5,449 nt of DNA from Candidatus Falkowiibacteriota bacterium (GTDB lineage Bacteria; Patescibacteriota; Patescibacteriia; CAIXNZ01). The notes beneath the pieces are model-generated. The model saw only the letters and a program-made list of their open reading frames with translations. It searched no databases and was not told where the DNA came from. Positions 1 to 4,691 of this stretch are shown piece after piece. The stretch lies in NCBI GenBank assembly GCA_903920975.1, contig CAIXNZ010000101.1:1-5449 (forward strand). Direction: 5' to 3'. Positions within the stretch are counted from its first letter, which is position 1, and every line of letters starts with the position of its first letter. The translations under genes were made by a program, and so were the position numbers.

Positions 1-274
1 AAACTGAAAGCAGCAATTCCTCCTTATTTTTAATAAAATTAATCAATTCTGAAGGTTCAGTAGCAACATAAAGCACTTTTTTCTTTTGACTAGTTAGAGA
101 AATTAATTGCTTTTGTTTGAGCCCTTCAATTATATAGTAGATGCTGGCTCTCTTTACCCCGGATTTTTTGGCTATCTCTAAAATAGAGGAGGGGCCCAGC
201 TCCAGACAAGCCAAATAAACTCTGGATTCCTTATCGTTAAGGCCTAAATTGGTTAAAACTTGAGGTAAAAGCAT
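1..274 (-). CDS. TrmB-type winged-helix transcriptional regulator, N-terminal part (runs off left edge)
   Basis: Reading the minus strand from ATG at 274 gives 91 open codons to the window edge, so the 3' end of the gene is outside. The protein starts MLLPQVLTNLGLNDKESRVY and continues with an ALELG-like helix (CLELG, 23-27), a helix-turn-helix (about 28-53, with EIAKKSGVKRASIYYIIEGL), and a wing (LISLTSQKKKVLYVATEP, 58-74). This order is typical of the TrmB DNA-binding domain, whose founding members sense sugars in archaea; CPR genomes carry many single-domain relatives of unknown ligand. The effector part is not visible. No Shine-Dalgarno site precedes the ATG, and the upstream in-frame codons offer no better start. 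The gene has its own strong promoter and a palindrome in its roughly 53-nt leader, which suggests autoregulation. Family assignment is confident; ligand and targets are unknown. Confidence 0.85.
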   Translation of the reverse strand, partial: MLLPQVLTNLGLNDKESRVYLACLELGPSSILEIAKKSGVKRASIYYIIEGLKQKQLISLTSQKKKVLYVATEPSELINFIKNKEELLLSV

Positions 275-298
275 ATTAAATGTGTGATAAATAATAAA

Positions 299-320
299 AT
301 GTTGTAAAAATTGACAACAT
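299..320. promoter_or_regulatory. candidate operator palindrome in the regulator leader
   Basis: ATGTTGT (299-305) and ACAACAT (314-320) form a perfect 7-bp inverted repeat with an 8-nt spacer. It lies just downstream of the predicted transcription start (about 327) of the TrmB-type gene, where a bound dimer would block transcription. Part of it, TGTTG-N6-TTGACA (300-316), recurs with the same spacing at 376-392. That it is bound by the TrmB-type protein is inference. Confidence 0.5.
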
Positions 321-333
321 TGCTTATATAAAT

Positions 334-362
334 AGTATAGCAAATACAAGATTTTTTGTCAA
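334..362 (-). promoter_or_regulatory. sigma70-type promoter of the TrmB-type gene
   Basis: On the minus strand, -35 TTGACA (362-357) is followed by a 17-bp spacer and -10 TATACT (339-334). Transcription would start near 327, giving a leader of about 53 nt. The -35 box is a perfect consensus and the -10 box matches at five of six positions. Confidence 0.75.
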
Positions 363-375
363 TACTATAATATCG

Positions 376-392
376 TGTTGAATTACTTGACA
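376..392 (+). promoter_or_regulatory. second copy of the TGTTG-N6-TTGACA motif, over the -35 box of the divergent gene
   Basis: TGTTG (376-380), six bases, then TTGACA (387-392) repeats the arrangement seen at 300-316, 76 bp away on the same strand. TTGACA is here also the -35 box of the plus-strand promoter, so part of the match may only reflect promoter sequence. A regulator bound here would compete with RNA polymerase for the 159-residue gene. The role is inferred. Confidence 0.35.
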
Positions 393-415
393 GAATTATA
401 AAAATATGCTATACT
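387..415 (+). promoter_or_regulatory. sigma70-type promoter of the 159-residue unknown gene
   Basis: TTGACA (387-392), a 17-bp spacer and TATACT (410-415) make a near-perfect promoter identical in both hexamers to the facing one at 334-362. Transcription would start near 422, giving a leader of about 93 nt before ATG at 515. The leader contains weak complementary segments TAAGTT (470-475) and AACTTA (495-500) just ahead of the ribosome site. Confidence 0.8.
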
Positions 416-514
416 ACAATATCAGGATGAGAAAGGGTAAATCTTAGCTCATACCTGTCTAGGATAAAGTAAGTTCTTTAAATAAAAACGTTCTAACTTA
501 AAAAGGAGAGAAAG

Positions 515-994
515 ATGAAAAAATTTGTTGTTAAGGACATTCTTCAAGTATTGGTAGAAGAGTTTCCAGAAGTAGTTGAAAGTGTTAAGCCATATTTTGA
601 CAGTAAGTATCATTTTACTAGTTATCATGTTAAGGAATCAATAGAAAAGTTTGATTTTGACCGAGATAATAAGGTTTTTGCCATGATAGTGGCACGCGAT
701 GTAGATAAAAACGAAAAATTTTATGGATATGATGTGCTTCGTGTGTATTGGCTAGAGGACGGACAATTAAAATGCCGTTATCCTGTTAAAGAGAATTGTT
801 CTTTTGACGGCTTTAACCGCACTTGCTCTTGCTATTATGATATTGAGATCATCAGTGTCAACAATAAACAAATCATCGTCGATTTATTCGTAAAGGATCC
901 GAAGCACAAACTGGAGAAATATATTAAAAGAATCACAATTACCAGGGATAAATTCGGATTTGACGAAACAGAAGAAAGAAAAATCAGTGATTAG
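515..994 (+). CDS. unknown 159-residue soluble protein
   Basis: The family is not recognised. The start ATG at 515 is set by a strong ribosome binding site, AAGGAGAG at 503-510, one of only two clear Shine-Dalgarno sites in the window. The protein is charged (many Asp, Glu, Lys) and rich in Phe and Tyr, with no signal peptide or membrane segment, so it is probably cytoplasmic. The pattern of alternating hydrophobic stretches (about 54-60, 73-80, 108-113, 119-126, 137-143) suggests a mostly beta fold after an N-terminal helix (4-27). Four cysteines (87, 95, 104, 106) sit in the middle and might bind a metal, but they do not match a zinc-ribbon pattern I know. It is a monocistronic gene between a strong promoter and a strong terminator, divergent from a TrmB-type regulator that probably controls it. 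The stop is TAG. Confidence 0.8.
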   Translation: MKKFVVKDILQVLVEEFPEVVESVKPYFDSKYHFTSYHVKESIEKFDFDRDNKVFAMIVARDVDKNEKFYGYDVLRVYWLEDGQLKCRYPVKENCSFDGFNRTCSCYYDIEIISVNNKQIIVDLFVKDPKHKLEKYIKRITITRDKFGFDETEERKISD

Positions 995-1053
995 TTCTCT
1001 ATAAGGGAGGCGAGACAGAAAACAACACTGCTTCGCTCTAAAAAAGATTTACT

Positions 1054-1091
1054 AAGCCCCTGGCAAAATATTGCCAGGGGCTTTTTCTTTT
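1054..1091 (+). terminator. intrinsic terminator of the 159-residue gene
   Basis: AAGCCCCTGGCAA (1054-1066) and TTGCCAGGGGCTT (1071-1083) form a perfect 13-bp stem with loop AATA, followed by a T-rich tract to 1091. It lies 60 nt after the stop at 994 and only 22 nt before the uvrC start, which separates the two genes into independent units. Confidence 0.9.
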
Positions 1092-1106
1092 GCTATATTG
1101 TATAAT
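1092..1106 (+). promoter_or_regulatory. -10 promoter elements placed for a leaderless uvrC transcript
   Basis: TATAAT (1101-1106) lies exactly so that the first transcribed base would be about 1113, the A of the uvrC ATG. An overlapping extended -10 element, TG-C-TATATT (1091-1099), could start about seven bases earlier. There is no good -35 box at the proper distance, because the terminator stem occupies that space, and no Shine-Dalgarno site is present. Confidence 0.6.
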
Positions 1107-1112
1107 TATCCT

Positions 1113-2690
1113 ATGAAATCTAAGATCAAAAAATTATCTTTTCCCCACAAACCCGGCTGTTATCTTTATAAAGATAGACGCGGCCAGGTGATTTATGTTG
1201 GCAAAGCCAAGGATTTGGCCAAAAGAATCGCCCAGTATTTTCAGAAAAAAGATTTGGACCCCAAAACCAAGTTGCTTGTCTCCAAAATCGCTGATGTGGA
1301 ATTTATTACCACTGATAATGAAGTGGAGGCCTTGATATTGGAACAAAGCTTGATTCATCAATATCAGCCCAAATATAATATTGATCTGCGCGGTGATGTG
1401 CGCTACGCCTATATTAAAGTAACTGATGAACAATTCCCGCGTTTAATAACAGCGAGAAAAATAACCAAGGGTGGACGATATTATGGACCCTATACCGAAG
1501 GTATGTCGCGTAAATTAATTTTAAAAACATTAGGCGAGATATTTAAAATCAGAACCTGCAATCAAATGCCGAAAAAAGTTTGTTTGCAATATCACATTGG
1601 CCGTTGTACTGGCCCTTGTCAGGGTTATATAACCGAGGCTGATTATTTAGCAAATATAAAAAATGCAGAGCGACTTTTAAAAGGCGAGACAAAAGTAATT
1701 ATTAAAGATTTATTTGTTCGCATGAACGAGGCATCGGCCAAGCAGCAATATGAATTGGCCAAAAATTATCGTGACCAAATTGCGGCCGTGAAATTTGTTG
1801 AAGAAAGACAAAAAATTGATGTGCCGAAAAATTTTGACCAGGACATTATTAATTGGATTACTGTGGGCCAGAAAATTTATGTGCAACTTTTCAATGTTAA
1901 CAAGGGCGTGATTACCAGTCGGCACAAATTTGGTTTTGATTATTTTGTTGGCGTGATTGAGGATTTTATTAAGCAATATTATTCAATTAATTTTATCCCG
2001 AGGGAAATAATTATTCCACAAAAATTGGAGGAGCAAGGCGTTATTGCCAAATATTTGCAGGAAACCAAAGCCAAAAAATTTACCATCTCATATTTACCCA
2101 AAGTTGATTTGACTGTGCCGCAAAAAGGCGAGAAGCAAAAACTTTTAGAGCTGGTAAAAAATAATTTGGAAGTAAATTTGGGTCTGGAACCTGGCGTAGT
2201 AGAACTTCAGCATATTTTGGAATTAGATAAATTGCCAAAAGTCATTGAATTTTTTGACGTCTCTACTCTGCAAGGAAAATTTAATGCCGGCTCCATGATT
2301 CAAACGGTCAATGGTCGCTTTAATAAAAATGAATACCGTAAATTTAAAATAAAATGGTCGCAAGCCCAGGACGATTTTGCCATGATTTTTGAAATTGTTT
2401 TTAGAAGATATTTTAGACTGGTTAAAGAAAAATCTCCCCTACCTGATTTGATTGTGATTGACGGCGGCCGCGGACAACTAAATTCTGGCCGCAAAGCACT
2501 TGGCCAGCTTAAATTGGACATTCCGATCTGTTCTCTGGCAAAAAGGGAAGAAGAAATTTATTTAGCTCATAAAGTTTCACCACTCAAGCTTGATAAAAAG
2601 CTGGCCGGCTTAAAACTTTTAATCCGCGGCCGAGACGAGGTCCATAGATTTGTTATCAAGTATCACAGGCAACTTAGAAAAATAAAATAA
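1113..2690 (+). CDS. uvrC: UvrABC excinuclease subunit C, short form without the C-terminal HhH domain
   Basis: UvrC makes both incisions around bulky DNA lesions in nucleotide excision repair, acting on the UvrB-DNA complex in the cytoplasm. Domains from the ATG at 1113 (525 residues): GIY-YIG nuclease for the 3' cut, about 10-90 (PGCYLY at 14-19, VIYVGKAK at 26-33, Arg38, Glu77 in LEQSLI); a four-cysteine motif C149-x7-C157-x7-C165-x3-C169 (family members are reported to bind an iron-sulfur cluster here); a UVR motif that contacts UvrB (about 196-232); and an RNase H-like nuclease for the 5' cut with Asp382 (FFDVSTLQG), Asp450 (VIDGGRGQL) and His511 (RDEVHRF). It stops ten residues after KYHR, where the family usually continues into tandem helix-hairpin-helix DNA-binding motifs; no such coding follows in any frame. 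The ATG is chosen over the in-frame TTG at 1071, which lies inside the upstream terminator. Ends TAA. Confidence 0.97.
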   Translation: MKSKIKKLSFPHKPGCYLYKDRRGQVIYVGKAKDLAKRIAQYFQKKDLDPKTKLLVSKIADVEFITTDNEVEALILEQSLIHQYQPKYNIDLRGDVRYAYIKVTDEQFPRLITARKITKGGRYYGPYTEGMSRKLILKTLGEIFKIRTCNQMPKKVCLQYHIGRCTGPCQGYITEADYLANIKNAERLLKGETKVIIKDLFVRMNEASAKQQYELAKNYRDQIAAVKFVEERQKIDVPKNFDQDIINWITVGQKIYVQLFNVNKGVITSRHKFGFDYFVGVIEDFIKQYYSINFIPREIIIPQKLEEQGVIAKYLQETKAKKFTISYLPKVDLTVPQKGEKQKLLELVKNNLEVNLGLEPGVVELQHILELDKLPKVIEFFDVSTLQGKFNAGSMIQTVNGRFNKNEYRKFKIKWSQAQDDFAMIFEIVFRRYFRLVKEKSPLPDLIVIDGGRGQLNSGRKALGQLKLDIPICSLAKREEEIYLAHKVSPLKLDKKLAGLKLLIRGRDEVHRFVIKYHRQLRKIK

Positions 2691-2696
2691 TTAATT

Positions 2697-2753
2697 TTAT
2701 TCCCGACTTTAGTCGGCCTATTGTAGTTTTTGGCCCGCTAAAGCGGGGAATAA
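2697..2753. repeat. cluster of small GC-rich palindromes after uvrC
   Basis: Two compact hairpins, CCGAC-TTTA-GTCGG (2703-2716) and CCCGC-TAAA-GCGGG (2734-2747), are bracketed by complementary arms TTATTCCC (2697-2704) and GGGAATAA (2746-2753). All three can form a small branched structure with slight competition at the CCC/GGG ends. The element follows the uvrC stop by seven bases. It may help protect or end the transcript, or be a dispersed intergenic repeat; copy number in the genome would decide. Confidence 0.6.
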
Positions 2754-2771
2754 TTTTTATTATAAAAAAAT

Positions 2772-2800
2772 AACCCCGCCGATTGCTCGACGGGGTTTTT
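2772..2800. terminator. bidirectional intrinsic terminator between uvrC and the 115-residue gene
   Basis: AACCCCG (2772-2778) pairs with CGGGGTT (2791-2797), and inside it CGA (2780-2782) pairs with TCG (2787-2789) across one C/A mismatch. On the plus strand the stem is followed by T residues (to 2800); on the minus strand by a T-rich run (complement of 2762-2771). It serves both converging genes. Confidence 0.85.
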
Positions 2801-2803
2801 GAT

Positions 2804-3151
2804 TTAGGCTGCTTTTTGGCGCAGGGTAAGGAGTAAATCCTGGCCCCTTTTTTTGCTTTTCAAGATGTAAAATGTGATCTGGTCAGGTGCTTCAGACCTG
2901 GGAACAAGATAGTGATGCTTCTTCATCAGGGATATATCTCTTTCAGGTTTATATCCCAGCGCATCGATGGTTGAATAAATGCATTCTTGTGTCAGAAAGG
3001 GCACTGGCTCTCCGTCAAAATAATCATTCTCAGGCACAGTTGCGGCTAGAATTTTGATGGCTAAGCCGCGTAAGACCTGAATGTGTTTGGCTTCGGGCAT
3101 TTTCACGGCCGGGCCATTTGGTCCTTTGGTCAAAAGCGGTTTCTTCTTCAT
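2804..3151 (-). CDS. unknown 115-residue basic protein
   Basis: The family is not recognised. ATG at 3151 is preferred to an upstream in-frame ATG at 3181 because a perfect Shine-Dalgarno site, AGGAGGG (3162-3156), sits four bases before it and inside the longer reading. The protein begins MKKKPLLTKGPNGPAVKMPE, a basic and probably flexible tail, then has a helical stretch HIQVLRGLAIKILAATVP (23-40), an acidic turn ENDYFDGEPVPF (41-52), a region with TQECIYSTIDALGY (54-67), and a basic end (KSKKRGQ, 98-104). No signal peptide or membrane segment is seen. The 54-100 part, with helix, basic pair KKHHYLVPR and strand ITFYIL, could be a small winged-helix-like fold, but this is a guess. It has its own promoter and shares a bidirectional terminator with uvrC. 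Confidence 0.75.
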   Translation of the reverse strand: MKKKPLLTKGPNGPAVKMPEAKHIQVLRGLAIKILAATVPENDYFDGEPVPFLTQECIYSTIDALGYKPERDISLMKKHHYLVPRSEAPDQITFYILKSKKRGQDLLLTLRQKAA

Positions 3152-3194
3152 TTTTCCCTCCTCTTTGGTTTTGAAGAACACTTTGATTTTTTAG

Positions 3195-3221
3195 ATTATC
3201 ACAAATTTTTATATTGGTCAA
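3195..3221 (-). promoter_or_regulatory. candidate promoter of the 115-residue gene
   Basis: On the minus strand TTGACC (3221-3216) is followed, after a short 15-bp spacer, by an extended -10 element TG-T-GATAAT ending at 3195. Transcription would start near 3188, giving a leader of about 37 nt. It starts six bases after the hydrolase stop, so the gene can be expressed separately from the upstream pair. Confidence 0.5.
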
Positions 3222-3226
3222 GAGGT

Positions 3227-3961
3227 CTAGTTAAACCTTTTTAGCCACTCAATTATTTTATCAGTCAGTTCTTTATTGGCAGAAAGTATATCAGTGCCAT
3301 GGGCATTGCCATCGTAAATCACCATTTCTTTTTTATCACTAGGCAGGGGTGAATCGTTGAAAAGTTGGGCGATTGAATCACGGGAATAGGTATCTTTGTC
3401 AGTCGCAATTAATAAAATTGTGACAGAGGAATTATTTTTTACTGCAGATTCTGGCATGACTTCATGAAAATTTATGCCTGGTGAAAGTGCGATGATGCTG
3501 GTCACTTTTTCAATGTCTGGATATTGCAAAACAATATTTGCGCCTATGGAAGCACCGATTAAATTTATTTTCATGCTGGGATTTTTGCTTTTTAAAAATT
3601 GCACGGCGGCTTTGACATCCAAAATCATATTATTAAAATCGTCATCAGTAAATTTGCTTTTATCGCCCCAGCTTTCGCCATGACCACGCAAATCAATAGT
3701 TACGGCATTAAAACCCGCCGTAACTAATTTGGGCGCCAGATCATTATATGATTCTTTTGATTTGGCCATCTGGTGAATTAAAACTACGCCAGAATCATTT
3801 GTAGTTGCTGGATAAAAAATTCCTGCAATATTTTTTTGGTCTTCGGTTGTTAAAGATATTTTTTGCATATTAATATCGGTTATATTTTGTTTTTGTTGCA
3901 AACAAGCTGGCAATAAAATAAAAATTAATAAAAATATGATAATATTTATTTTCCATTTCAT
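3227..3961 (-). CDS. lipoprotein alpha/beta hydrolase
   Basis: The 244-residue protein has a lipoprotein signal: MKWK, a hydrophobic stretch (5-18) and lipobox LPAC with the lipidated Cys20. It is therefore probably anchored on the outer face of the membrane. The remaining chain is an alpha/beta hydrolase with an oxyanion-side segment GVVLIHQMAKSKESY (58-72), the DLRGHGES motif (90-97), nucleophile elbow GASIG with Ser138, acid Asp188 or Asp190 (ATDKD), and His221 (GNAHG). All parts of a catalytic triad are present, so it should be an active esterase, peptidase or similar hydrolase; the substrate cannot be read from sequence. It lacks a large lid insert, like dienelactone-hydrolase-type enzymes. 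It starts 26 nt after the zinc-ribbon gene, with no Shine-Dalgarno site; a TATAAA just upstream of the ATG might give a nearly leaderless transcript. Stop is TAG. Confidence 0.9.
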   Translation of the reverse strand: MKWKINIIIFLLIFILLPACLQQKQNITDINMQKISLTTEDQKNIAGIFYPATTNDSGVVLIHQMAKSKESYNDLAPKLVTAGFNAVTIDLRGHGESWGDKSKFTDDDFNNMILDVKAAVQFLKSKNPSMKINLIGASIGANIVLQYPDIEKVTSIIALSPGINFHEVMPESAVKNNSSVTILLIATDKDTYSRDSIAQLFNDSPLPSDKKEMVIYDGNAHGTDILSANKELTDKIIEWLKRFN

Positions 3962-3987
3962 ATAGAAATTTTATATTGAAGAAATTA

Positions 3988-4287
3988 TTATTCCTCGTCT
4001 TGCCCTTCATCCACTTCTTTGGTATTTTCCAATTCCGCTTCTTCTTCGGCTTTTTTCTTGGCCTGTTGCGCAATTTCTGAAAGATTTTCAGCACCAAGCT
4101 CAGCTTCCATTAATTTTTCTTTTTTCTCTTCATCCACTTCTTCCACTTCTTCTTCGCAGCACTTGCCAGAAAATTCTCCGGTTTTGCACAGACATTGTTT
4201 TTCTAAAATTTGGTCGCAAGTTGGGCAAACTCCGGCGCCATTTGATTCAAAGCCGCAAAAAGGACAGACAAATTTGTTATCACTCAT
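3988..4287 (-). CDS. small zinc-ribbon protein with acidic coiled tail
   Basis: The 99-residue protein begins MSDNKFVCPFCGFESNGAGV and carries two CxxC knuckles, C8-P-F-C11 and C21-P-T-C24, forming a classic zinc ribbon. A second cysteine group follows (C32, C34, C43, C44), enough for another metal site. From residue 45 the chain is very acidic (24 Asp or Glu in 55 residues) with Lys and Ala runs, predicted helical and perhaps coiled-coil (about 45-88), ending disordered. No signal peptide or membrane segment is seen, so it is probably cytoplasmic. Function is unknown; such ribbon-plus-tail proteins often act through protein or nucleic acid contacts. It is the first gene of a probable two-gene unit with the lipoprotein hydrolase. 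No Shine-Dalgarno site precedes the ATG; a TATAAT at 4331-4326 on the minus strand is a possible -10 box without a good -35 box. Confidence 0.8.
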   Translation of the reverse strand: MSDNKFVCPFCGFESNGAGVCPTCDQILEKQCLCKTGEFSGKCCEEEVEEVDEEKKEKLMEAELGAENLSEIAQQAKKKAEEEAELENTKEVDEGQDEE

Positions 4288-4362
4288 TTTACTTAATTTA
4301 AGATTTAAGAAAACTCTTTAATATCATTATAATATAATAAACGAAATTTTTATATATTAGCG

Positions 4363-4391
4363 TTGACTTTAGTGCTAATTTCTGATAAAAT
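4363..4391 (+). promoter_or_regulatory. promoter of the hairpin and tRNA-Leu(CAG) region
   Basis: TTGACT (4363-4368), a 17-bp spacer and TAAAAT (4386-4391) with an extended TG at 4383-4384 make a good sigma70-type promoter. Transcription would start near 4398, about 200 nt before the tRNA. No coding gene lies in between, so the leader is non-coding. A perfect 8-bp inverted repeat, GCTAATTT (4374-4381) and AAATTAGC (4398-4405), spans spacer, -10 box and start site and could be an operator. Confidence 0.65.
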
Positions 4392-4427
4392 AATTATAAA
4401 TTAGCTTAAATGTAATGACATCTAGGC

Positions 4428-4532
4428 CGGCCCCGTTAGAAGTTAATGGATATTTATGTTCTGCTGGTAAGATGCGCATAAGTGAAAAAATACGCATAAG
4501 ACGCATTGCCTCATAAACTTCTAACGGGGCCG
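4428..4532 (+). ncRNA. long structured hairpin element, possible non-coding RNA or repeat
   Basis: A perfect 17-bp inverted repeat, left arm 4428-4444 and right arm 4516-4532 (CGGCCCCGTTAGAAGTT and its complement), closes a 71-nt interior. The interior folds further: TATG (4455-4458) with CATA (4512-4515), GGTA (4466-4469) with TGCC (4507-4510), and ATGCG (4472-4476) with CGCAT (4502-4506). CGCATAAG occurs twice (4475-4482, 4493-4500). No ribosome site or protein-like reading supports coding on either strand. It is transcribed from the promoter at 4363. It may be an RNA leader, a processing signal for the tRNA, or a small inverted-repeat element. The right arm overlaps the first bases of the tRNA-like half that follows. 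Confidence 0.6.
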
Positions 4533-4589
4533 AGGTGGCGAAATCTAATTTGGTTGTTTCGGATAAATCCGAGGAACGCATCCCGTACC
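4529..4589 (+). pseudogene. 5' half of a tRNA-Leu-like gene
   Basis: GCCGAGGTGGCGAAAT (4529-4544) matches the first 16 bases of the intact tRNA-Leu(TAG) at 5237 in all but one position. Then the likely D-stem GCG (4538-4540) finds its partner CGC only at 4577-4579, leaving a 36-nt D-loop instead of about 11. The extra part holds a hairpin, GGA-TAAA-TCC (4561-4570). TCCCG (4581-4585) fits an anticodon-stem 5' strand and pairs with CGGGA in the 3' half. Resemblance could partly be chance for the later part; the first 16 bases are convincing. Confidence 0.5.
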
Positions 4590-4599
4590 ATATAAATTT

Positions 4600-4686
4600 G
4601 GGGATGTGGTGAAACTGGTAGACACGCAGGCTTCAGGAGCCTGTGATAGCAATATCATGAGAGTTCAAATCTCTCCATCCCCACCA
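4600..4686 (+). tRNA. tRNA-Leu (anticodon CAG)
   Basis: A complete class II tRNA: acceptor GGGGATG (4600-4606) with CATCCCC (4676-4682); D-stem GTG (4609-4611) with CAC (4623-4625) and GG in the loop; anticodon stem CAGGC (4627-4631) with GCCTG (4639-4643), loop TTCAGGA, anticodon CAG at 4634-4636; long variable arm TGATA-gcaa-TATCA (4644-4657); T-arm GAGAG-TTCAAAT-CTCTC (4659-4675); discriminator A4683 and encoded CCA (4684-4686). It reads CUG. It lies between two halves of another tRNA-Leu-like sequence. Downstream TTTTTT (4688-4693) could help end or process the transcript. Confidence 0.97.
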
Positions 4687-4691
4687 GTTTT

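Larger units (their letters stand above)
362..423 (+). repeat. near-identical 13-bp direct repeat flanking the plus promoter
   Basis: ATACTATAATATC (362-374) and ATACTACAATATC (411-423) differ at one of 13 bases and lie 49 bp apart. The first copy abuts the -35 box of the minus promoter, and the second covers the -10 box and start site of the plus promoter. They could be a second operator pair, or simply similar AT-rich promoter sequence. Confidence 0.4.

Noticed and set aside
1071..1112. TTG start extending UvrC by 14 residues
   Set aside because: It lies inside the right arm of the upstream terminator, has no ribosome site, and the family normally begins close to the PHKPG motif that follows ATG 1113.
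1134..2521. Three minus-strand open frames inside uvrC
   Set aside because: They are antisense to a strongly conserved gene and lack starts with ribosome sites.
3152..3181. Upstream ATG adding ten residues to the 115-residue protein
   Set aside because: The extension would contain the perfect AGGAGGG ribosome site of the inner ATG at 3151, so the inner start is much more likely.
4019..4321. Plus-strand serine-rich open frame of 100 codons
   Set aside because: It is the antisense image of the Glu/Lys-rich zinc-ribbon protein; the serine runs come from the complement of GAA/GAG codons.
4475..4500. CRISPR-like direct repeat CGCATAAG
   Set aside because: Only two 8-bp copies 18 bp apart within a hairpin loop; there is no regular array.
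4375..4581. Minus-strand open frame of 68 codons over the hairpin region
   Set aside because: It covers the inverted repeat and tRNA-like sequence, has no ribosome site and no protein-like pattern.
4587..4691. Group I intron in the anticodon loop of a tRNA-Leu
   Set aside because: At about 105 nt, mostly occupied by a complete tRNA, the insert is too short and lacks the group I core helices.
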